Shown here in pieces: positions 56,952 through 64,000 of a DNA stretch of 64,000 nt (position 1 is its first letter; the number at the start of each line of letters is the position of its first letter). Source of the stretch: Pinus tabuliformis. Its lineage: Eukaryota; Streptophyta; Pinopsida; Pinales; Pinaceae. Both the position numbers and the translations under genes were made by a program. Under the pieces are notes generated by a model. It did not search any database and was not told where the DNA came from. It saw nothing but the letters and a program-made list of their open reading frames with translations. The DNA lies in assembly GCA_031772625.1 (NCBI GenBank), contig CM062808.1, positions 475,413,655 to 475,477,654 of the forward strand, in the 5' to 3' direction.

Positions 56952-58470
56952 CTAGAGATATATAATGATATCTCCATACCAAGGATCTTGTGAGGAAATA
57001 AGAAAAATATGTTCATCAAGAAAAGATTCCTCATAAACTATTTCTTCCTCACAAGGAAACTCTGAGATCAATTCTGCAAATACTAATGATTTCTTAGACT
57101 TGGCTAACATGAATGTGAGATTGAACTCTTGTAAAATGACAATCCATCTATTGTATTTTCCTCCAATCACTCACCTGTTGAGAACAAATTCAAAAGAATT
57201 GACAGTTGCTAAGACAAAAGTTTTTCTAAGCATAATATAATATCTAAGTCACTAGACAACATGGACAGCTACCAAAGCTAATTTCTCAATGGGAGAATAT
57301 CGCAGTTCAGGGACCACTAGGCCTCAGCTCAGATAATAAATTACGTGCTCAATGAAAGCATCATCTTCTTGAACCAGAACCATACTAATAGTTGATTCTG
57401 CTACAATGAGATATAAAAGGAAGTCTCTATTATAATCAGGTGGACTCAATAAAGGAGAAGAGGTTAACACTTTTTTCAAAGTATCAAATGAGTGTTGCAC
57501 GAAATCATCCCATAGAAATGGGATGCCTTTCTTGAGTAGTCTCATAAATCCTTTAGTAATCTCAGCATAATTAGTAATAAATATCCTTAAGAAATTGGCC
57601 TCAACCTTGAAGGAGTCTACACGAATCCCTTCAAGATAAACAATAAATCCCAACAACTGACCAGACGTGATGGCGAAAACACACTTATTCGTATTCAACC
57701 AGATTTTGTAAAAATGACATCGTTCAAAAATTAATCGAAGATGCTTGGGATAATCAATCCTCTTTCGAGAACGAGCAGCTAAATCATCCAAGTAGGCTTC
57801 GATAATATGTTTGATATTGTGGAAAGCATATGACATGGCCCACTGAAAGGTATCTCCAACATTCTTAAGGCCAAAAGGCATCTTCTTATATGAAAATGTA
57901 CCCCAGGGGCAAATAAAAGTTGTCTTATGTTGATCTTCTAGATGAATAGTGATTTTATTATAACCAGAAAATCTGTCCATAAAAGAGAAAATCTCATTAC
58001 CTGTACACTCATAAATAATCTGATCAATAAATGGTGTGGGGTAATTATCTTTAGGACAAGCCTTATTCAAGTCCCTAAAGTCAATGCACACACGGATCAT
58101 TCCTTGCTTCTTGTCAACCGGGACTCGATTCGAGACTCACTCAATTAAAGGAACGGGGTATATGAAACCCGCCTTAAGAAACTTTTCAACCTCAGCTTTG
58201 ATAGCTGCTGCTTTCCTAGGGTTTATCGGTCGAAGCTTCTGGTGAATAGGTTTTTAATTTTCATATTTCTTGATCTCATGTTGGACTATATATGGATCTT
58301 TTTCAGGCATTTCCTCATAAGACCAAGCAAACATGTCACAAAACTCTTTAAAGAGATCAGTATAAATTCAAATTTCTTCAGGGGAACAATTAGATCCAAT
58401 GAAGACATTCTCGATAATGTTGGGATTCCTAGAGATGTTCACTAGAATAGTTTTTGAAATGACAGACATG
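56952..58470 (-). pseudogene. pol: Element H reverse transcriptase and first RNase H
   Basis: The N-terminal segment is visible at about 58450-58100 (EEMPEKDPYIVQHEI, KAEVEKFLKAGFIYPV) with two nonsense codons. The catalytic part (58100-57324) has RVCIDFRDLNKACPKDNYP, MDRFSGYNKI, MPFGLKNVGDTFQ and YLDD. The connection has LLGFIVYLEGIRVD. RNase H begins after 57420 and is badly decayed between 57320 and 57180. It recovers in YNRWIVILQEFNLTF and KKSLVFAELIS (57160-57050). The motifs resemble the Tat/Ogre side of Ty3/gypsy. Confidence 0.87.
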
Positions 58471-58636
58471 TTACCTTCGGCCAAAAACTACGCTGGAGCC
58501 AAAGGATTTAAAATTGCGTGAACATCACCAGTAGATGAATGACTGGACAATCTTGATTCTACTTCTGGTAAATCAAGGAGGAAATATGACCGATGATGCA
58601 AATCATCCCATAGCCTCTCAATACTTGTCATTGATT

Positions 58637-59320
58637 CTATATTTTCTTCTTTAGATGGAAAAGCAGTATCCAGGCAATCCCATCTAGCTCCTCCGGTGAA
58701 AAAGGAGTAGGATCGAAGTCTGCAATGTTAACTATAGATTGATAATAAATTTCAGCTGCAGACATAGGAAATTCCATTCCACCCACTTTCCCCTGATCTA
58801 ATGTGGTGGTAGAAGAGGGTAAGGGCCAAGGATCCGAAAAATAATGAGTTCTAAAGAACTCTCTTCGAGAAGGTTCCTTGGAAGATGAAATAGCATTAAT
58901 TTGATAGATAGGAGTAGGAAAATCAAAGGTACCCATTAAGGAAGAATACACCCCAACTCCTACATTCTCAATAGGCTGCTTAGGATTATTCACTAAGGGA
59001 ACAATAGATTTAGAAGATGCATTCGATTCACCCAGAGAATAATCCATCTGATTAACCATTACAATTCTCCCTTCAGGATGAAAATAGAGGATGCGGAATA
59101 ACGATGATATAGTAGCATCCATCTCGTAAATCCAATGTTTTCCCAAAAGGAGATTATAATCCAAATTTGCATCAACTATTTCTACTTCGATATTTACAAC
59201 CTTGCTGGTTGAAGGGAAAATACCCCTAGGGTCCTTTGGGCTAAGACTCTACCAGACTGAAAATTGCTTATTCAAAGAAACACACACACAGCCATTATCT
59301 TTACTTTAAGCAAATTCTAA
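58637..59320 (-). pseudogene. pro: Element H protease region and linker
   Basis: The minus-strand frame from about 59310 reads KDPRGIFPSTS, VVNIEVEIVDANLDYNLLLG and KHWIYEMDATISSLFR, the C-terminal half of a retroviral-type aspartic protease (hydrophobic DANLDYNLLLG). An acidic linker to reverse transcriptase follows, ending near 58637. The active-site DTG/DSG half lies upstream and is separated by the insertion of element I at 59321. One TAG is present near 59255. Confidence 0.78.
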
Positions 59321-59892
59321 TGTTAAGGGTACGTACCTAAGGTCCTACGTTCGAGAAGGCCTTTAGGGTCCAAACCCTTCTTGGAGTTCCCTTCTTCTTC
59401 CTTTGACCTGTAAAACAAACAAATCAAAGAACACCACAGTACATGGACAAATACTTATATATAAACCATCTTCATGCTATAAAGTTAGTTATAAAAATCT
59501 TTAAGTAACCACTTGCATAAGAATTCAAAACAAGAATCTCATAAGCATAAAGAAAGATTGCTTCGGGAACCAAGACGTGTTTCTTTATATATAAAGGCAA
59601 GTAAAGTACATATAACGGAAAGATATCACCTGAACACCTTCAGCAGGCTCCAAGCAAAGCTTCCTCCCAGATTCGTTCCAGCCTCAAGCCTCCAACAAGA
59701 GCTCCTTCCAAGTCTTACTCAATGATGACATAAAGGATGAATGATCACCAATACACATGGAAACAAGGGTTTCCTATGCAAAATGGGGGAAGTGCAGAAA
59801 GCACCAAGGACTTCAGACCTGGTCTAAGGGGAAAAATCTCAGCATAATAATCTTGCTCTCTCTTCTCTCTCTTAGGCCTTCCCTTTGATGTC

Positions 59893-59900
59893 TTTTTATA
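59893..59900 (-). promoter_or_regulatory. TATA box (minus strand) in LTR of element I
   Basis: TATAAAAA on the minus strand, about 320 bp from the LTR start. Confidence 0.5.
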
Positions 59901-60039
59901 CCATCTCCAAAGTAGTTTTTTATTTAGGAGTTGGTTGGGAACAGTTGGGCCACGGGCACTAACAGGTGATCAGCAGGTAAAACCCGCGATCTCCGCCCGA
60001 AAATAAGGAATTATTTATTTTTTTAAGTGTTTTAATACA

Positions 60040-60074
60040 TACACGCGGGTTGGGTATACACAGACCCGCGTGTA
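60040..60074. repeat. Inverted repeat with 11-bp arms in LTR of element I
   Basis: TACACGCGGGT and ACCCGCGTGTA around a 13-bp loop containing GGGTATACAC. Confidence 0.88.
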
Positions 60075-60217
60075 CACGCGTCTAACTCAGGGAAATGTCG
60101 TGTATAGGGAATAAAACACTGTTTTTTAAATTTTAGGACCAGGTCTGGAAGGAGGGGTTGCCCTAGGCCATGAGTGCAGCATCACAAACCATAAGAGTGA
60201 GATTTGGAGCTATAACA

Positions 60218-60233
60218 GATTCCCCCTAATATA
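60218..60233 (-). promoter_or_regulatory. Polypurine tract of element I
   Basis: TATTAGGGGGAATC on the minus strand abuts the LTR start TGTTATAG. Confidence 0.65.
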
Positions 60234-63152
60234 TGAGGTCAGAAGGGGAACATGATGGCCGAAATATATTATGTAAGTACATGGAAAGGAACTCTGTCGA
60301 AAAACCGAGGAGGACTACACCAGAATTCAGCCTGCCAAGCCACCAAAAGGAGATCAGAAAGAAACACTGTCTGAGGCGGGCATACCCATGCTCAGGAAAA
60401 GTAAAGCATGTTCGCATATCAAGTACAAGCGGATCCACTAAGTGTACAAGTATAAATGACTGGAAGATACATAATGGATCATTTGATCATAATGAGTAAG
60501 TACATGTCTGAATATCACATATAAGACTGTCAATGATGCTGAAAGATGCAACGGATCACTGATATCAAAGACTGATCCCAAAAGGTACCAACTGAACATG
60601 ATGGAATAGGATGGTACTACACTGCAAACTCAGGTGCCAGCATATAGAATGTCTCCATGACTGACTGCAACATATAAGGTGGAGTGGTATCAACTAGCAG
60701 CAACAGGAGCAACTGTCAAGTGAACCAATGAATGCTGATACAACCTGAGGTCTTCACCGACCGCCATGGTACATTTCTACACCATGGGAATAAATGATCT
60801 GAAGTCGACCATGTGAGAAATCGTTTGATTACCGGTCATTGATGTATACCATTAACAAACGCGAGACTACTCACCGATAATGATAATGAGTGTCAAGGTA
60901 CCCAATACAATCTAACAAGTGTGAATAGATGAGCTGAAGTCGAACACCTGTAAGAATCTATCGATCAGGAGACAATGATGGTTTCCCACTGTCGATAGCG
61001 AAGGATCTACCACTAATGACTGCAAACCCCAAGGTACTACCAAATGGACTCTAGATCTTTGCCCCAGAGCAATGAGTCGAAGTCGATAGGGAAAGATCCG
61101 CTAGAAGGAAGGCATTAAGGCATCCTCCATCAATCTAGCGCGAGTGTAACCCGTAGGCCAATAATGTGGAAGGAATCGGATGAAAAAAAGATGTAGTAAC
61201 CCAACCAAAGTACGTTTCTGGCGTACACAAGATGTGGCTAGCGCACAGCAGAAACCCTCTGAACCAACCAATAATGAAAGCTGACACAGAGGCGAGGTAT
61301 CCACCAATAGGGTCAAATGGAAACCAAGGTACTGCACGAATCCCAATGTGTGATAATGTATGCTGATTTCGAACACAAGGGAAACCACTCAGTCAAAGAC
61401 CCATGATACTGATCGATGCTGAGCACAAGGTGACCTATCAATAATGAAAATAGGGCCAGGGTGCGGCTCTAGGCCTGTCCTCAGAGCAAGGTGTCGTAGT
61501 CGATAAGGACAAGACACGCCAGCAAGAAGTCAATGGGGACCTTCTCAAACCGTCACGAGTAGAGGACCAATATAACTGATGTGATGATAGACATGACACT
61601 GACAACCAGGGATGGCCGACTGAAAATGAGTCAAGAGACACCGCAGAAAGGCCGACTCAGGCCAACTTCCCTTGAACAAAAGCACGACTCAATGTGACTA
61701 TGTGGCAACATATGATGACTCTGTATAAGTTCGCCATGCAGGAGGCACGAACGAACCCTCCATATGATTGGAAGAGATAACCAATCGGGGGAGAACTGAC
61801 TCAATAACAAGGTTATGGCGTACCTAAGTCAAACTAAATCCCACCCATGCAGAGGAGACTTTGTTTTGAGTGCTTTGTTCAAGGGCGACACGACTGACTC
61901 TAGCTGCCAACAATAAATGGAAATAATGTCCCTGTTCCCGCTCTTTTTTGGAATATTTAATTTTTTTGTCTTTTTCTGATAAGCCGGAAAAAGAATAAAA
62001 GAATGTTATGGTACAGTGGAAAGAACGAGTGTCGGTGAAACAGATGATCTAGTTCCTGGGAAAGGAACGTTCCTATGCTCAATGCAGGGAGGTGAAAACT
62101 GGTCAATGACACTCAAAGGTATGTTCCTTCCACGGGTCAAGGTGTGTCAAGTTGCAGAAGTCAAAGGTATGCAAGGTTGATTTTGCAGATGTCAAGGTCA
62201 AAAGTTGGCTTAAACACGAGTCCAAGTGAAGCCGGCTCTAGGCCCAAAGGTGCAAATGGTCAACATGCAATGCAGTAGTACAACTCAACACAAAGGAGCC
62301 TCTAGGGTATAAGGCCAGAACAAAGCGGAGAAGCTAAGAGGAATGAGTCTTCAACGCATAAGTCATGGCGGGACTACAGAGGACTCCTGAGCCTACTCAA
62401 AACGAAGCAGCATGGGCAACAAATGTCAGTGAGGTGCTAACTAGGATGCCCATGTAAAGGGATGGCTCTACCATCGTGTCATGATTTAAAGAATCGGTGA
62501 GCGAAAATGGTTTACAAACCATAACACGATGGGATCGACCCTATGGCAGATGTATCGGTCAAATGGAGGCTAGTATGCATAATGCAACGGAAAAATGGTG
62601 TCCCTAACCTATATGCCAGTGAAAACACGATACCTGCCATGACGGGTCAGCAGTCATGGAACCATCTCGAACCGTCGAAAAATGTCCAAAATGTCCTGAA
62701 AAACAACCCAATCTCGACATTCCAAGCTCCCAAGTTAAAAGTGACATGAGACCAAACAAAATAAAATTTTGAAAAAATTTTGCATTTTCAAAACTTATAA
62801 AAAGAAATTTTGGACTTACCATTTTCACCGTTTGACTTGGAGAGCAAAAATTGTGGAGAAAAAGGAGAAAACTTCCCTATGACTTTTTCAACCGTTCAAA
62901 CTTGCCAAAAACTTCCAGGTAAGCCTCAAACTTGTCTTGCAATCAATTGTGATAGTTTTTAGGAAGTTTAATTGATGTTTCACCGTTAGATTTTTGCAAA
63001 AAATTCCTCTGCGGCGTACACGCGGGTTGGCTGTATAGAACTCGCGTATACGATGACCCTACACGTGACTGTATACAAGGGAACCCGCGTGTGCGCAGCA
63101 AACTTATTTTATACACAAAACTAACGGATGAAAATGATTTTTTTCTTCCAGG
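60234..63152. other. Long non-coding region of element I between LTR and antisense ORF
   Basis: No coding frame on either strand that I can support. From about 60790 to 61500 it repeats words such as CTGAAGTCGA and GTCGATA at roughly 130-145 bp steps (60801, 60934, 61076, 61487), suggesting an eroded tandem array. Near 63016-63097 it carries GTACACGCGGGTT and CCCGCGTGTGCG words just upstream of the antisense ORF. TTCTTCCAG at 63143-63151 is a good 3' splice site directly before the ORF's ATG, suggesting a 5' UTR intron. Confidence 0.55.
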
Positions 63153-64000
63153 ATGCCTCTCACATGGCGTGAAAGAGAGCACTCAGCCGTGGATAATGAA
63201 GTCATGGGCAATGCTGAAGCATTAAATGCTTTACGGGGATGCGGATTGCTTAAGTTCTTCAAATTGCCAAATATGAAAGCAAATACGCGTCTGCTCGAGA
63301 GACTCATTGATTATTGGGATGTCGATGAGGAAGCATTCATTATTGATCAGATGCCACTCAGGGTAGAAGTGGAAGATATATATTTTATCACGGTCCTTTC
63401 CCGAAGGGGAGAGGTAGTACATTCCTAGGGCAGGACACGGAATAGCCTCAGTGTAGATGACTATGTAGAGATTTACTGCCCGGGTCACCGAAAGGTCAGG
63501 AGCCAGATCTCTATCCCAGCTGTGGCGAGTTTGTCACTCCGGATAATCTTGTTCACCATAGGTCGGGTGAACGGATCATCCTCACTGCATCAGGCATCAC
63601 GGGTAAACATGAGCGTAGCAGTGGACTGTCTCACCACTGTGTTTGACTGGTGTACTCCTCTACTGGCCAACATGAAGGAACAACTTACTTCTATCTGGAG
63701 GGGACATACCAAGAATTTTGGGTTCGGAACCATCTTGTGCACTTTCTTCTTCGAGAAGGTTCCCGCACTCCGCCCCAGGGTAGCAGTTTCCATCAGTAGT
63801 CCACGTGATCCACGCATGGGCCGGTGGGCTGACTTAATGAAACGTCTGGGGGGTGGGGAAGTCCCTAGGAATGCATTTGACGATGATTTCTTTACCTGGT
63901 GGGAGCAGCAAATCATCGCCGTGGATGATTACCCTTATGCTGGATTGGATTTCCGAGGAGATCCTGATCTAGTGTTACCACCGGACGCAGCATGGGGCGA
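63153..64000 (+). CDS. Antisense plant-mobile-domain-like protein of element I (partial, one nonsense codon)
   Basis: From ATG 63153 the frame is open to the window end (282 codons) except for TAG at 63426-63428. Residues about 45-90 (LLERLIDYWDVDEEAF, PLRVEVEDIYFITVLSRRGE) match the pattern of plant mobile domain (aminotransferase-like) proteins: a W-x-x-x-x-x-x-F strand followed by a D-(V/I)-x-x-(I/L)-x-x-L-x-x-x-G segment. Later parts include SLHQASR, FGFGTILCTFFFEKVP, RWADLMKRLGGGEVPRN, FDDDFFTWWEQQ and DYPYAGLDFRGD. The end matches exon 1 of H's copy (35 of 46 residues). The protein could be nuclear or chromatin-related as for cellular PMD proteins; that is inference. The family call is moderate. 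Confidence 0.65.

Larger units (their letters stand above)
42880..59320 (-). mobile_element. Old Tat-like Ty3/gypsy element H, broken by D, F and I
   Basis: Minus-strand pol domains lie in the order protease (59320-58637), reverse transcriptase and RNase H (58470-56952), integrase (56897-55715) and a further RNase H (55650-55190). They are followed by a plus-strand (antisense) ORF remnant (55078-54870 and 44065-43915). F is inserted in the intron of the antisense ORF, I interrupts the protease region, and D borders the left side. Its gag and LTRs are not in view. The left limit at 42880 is only the edge of D, so the assignment of 42880-43914 to H is inferred. Nonsense codons are frequent. Confidence 0.72.
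59321..60217 (-). repeat. 3' LTR of element I (897 bp)
   Basis: On the plus strand it starts TGTTAAGGGT and ends GCTATAACA, giving TG/CA ends on the minus strand as well. It has a minus-strand TATA box at 59893-59900 and an inverted repeat at 60040-60074. H's protease frame is interrupted exactly at its left end. Confidence 0.65.
59321..64000 (-). mobile_element. Tat-like element I, 3' part only (LTR, 3' non-coding region, antisense ORF)
   Basis: A minus-strand LTR at 59321-60217 is followed on its right by a purine tract, which places the element's interior to the right. About 2.9 kb of non-coding sequence comes next, then a plus-strand ORF (63153 onward) homologous to the antisense ORF of H. 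The element cuts H's protease region. Its pol genes and 5' LTR lie beyond the window, so its Tat-like nature is inferred from the shared antisense ORF. Confidence 0.6.

Noticed and set aside
59321..60217. Solo LTR
   Set aside because: The flanks TCTAA and GATTC do not match, and a purine tract adjoins the right end. This fits the 3' LTR of an element extending to the right better.
59321..60217. The 5' LTR of element H
   Set aside because: It abuts protease coding sequence directly, with no primer site, leader or gag between, and its purine-tract side faces away from H.

Overview
The window is plant nuclear DNA made almost entirely of LTR retrotransposons. I found no certain host gene, rRNA, tRNA or CRISPR array. 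Evidence for a plant: Ty1/copia elements primed by initiator-Met tRNA (TGGTATCAGAGC), a Ty3/gypsy chromovirus with a chromodomain, Tat-like Ty3/gypsy elements, a tRNA-Asp-primed gag-only element and a plant-mobile-domain-like ORF. The density and depth of nesting suggest a very large genome. I favour a gymnosperm, but a fern or another large-genome plant is not excluded.

Nesting, outermost to innermost. (1) An old minus-strand Tat-like Ty3/gypsy element, here called H, occupies what is left of 42880-59320. (2) A minus-strand gag-only Ty3/gypsy element with 2.6-kb LTRs, D, occupies 35245-42879 and continues off the left edge. (3) A plus-strand chromovirus, E, lies inside D's left LTR (1-1730 and 34118-35244). 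(4) A Ty1/copia array with the layout LTR-internal-LTR-internal-LTR splits E's integrase (1731-34114, target duplication CCTCA at both ends). (5) Two elements sit in the first internal unit of that array: a minus-strand non-autonomous gag element (4125-12508) that splits the copia gag, and a nearly intact minus-strand copia element B (17110-24952) in the copia 3' untranslated region. H also carries a decayed plus-strand Ty3/gypsy element F (44212-54851). A second, younger Tat-like element I (59321 to the right edge) has landed in H's protease region.

The most interesting feature is in H and I. Both carry a plus-strand ORF, antisense to their own pol genes, that resembles plant mobile domain proteins. 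In I it is open from 63153 to the window end with one nonsense codon. In H only the end of its first exon (43915-44065) and a second exon (54870-55078) remain. They are separated by an intron with GT and AG ends into which F inserted, and the reading frame is kept across the predicted splice. In H this gene lies beyond a second RNase H domain placed downstream of integrase, so the order on the element strand is PR-RT-RNH-INT-RNH-antisense ORF.

A second theme is a short dyad motif close to GCGTATATACGC. It recurs at roughly 30-34 bp spacing in the LTRs and 3' regions of the copia families and appears again in the LTR and ORF-upstream region of I, although these elements belong to different superfamilies.
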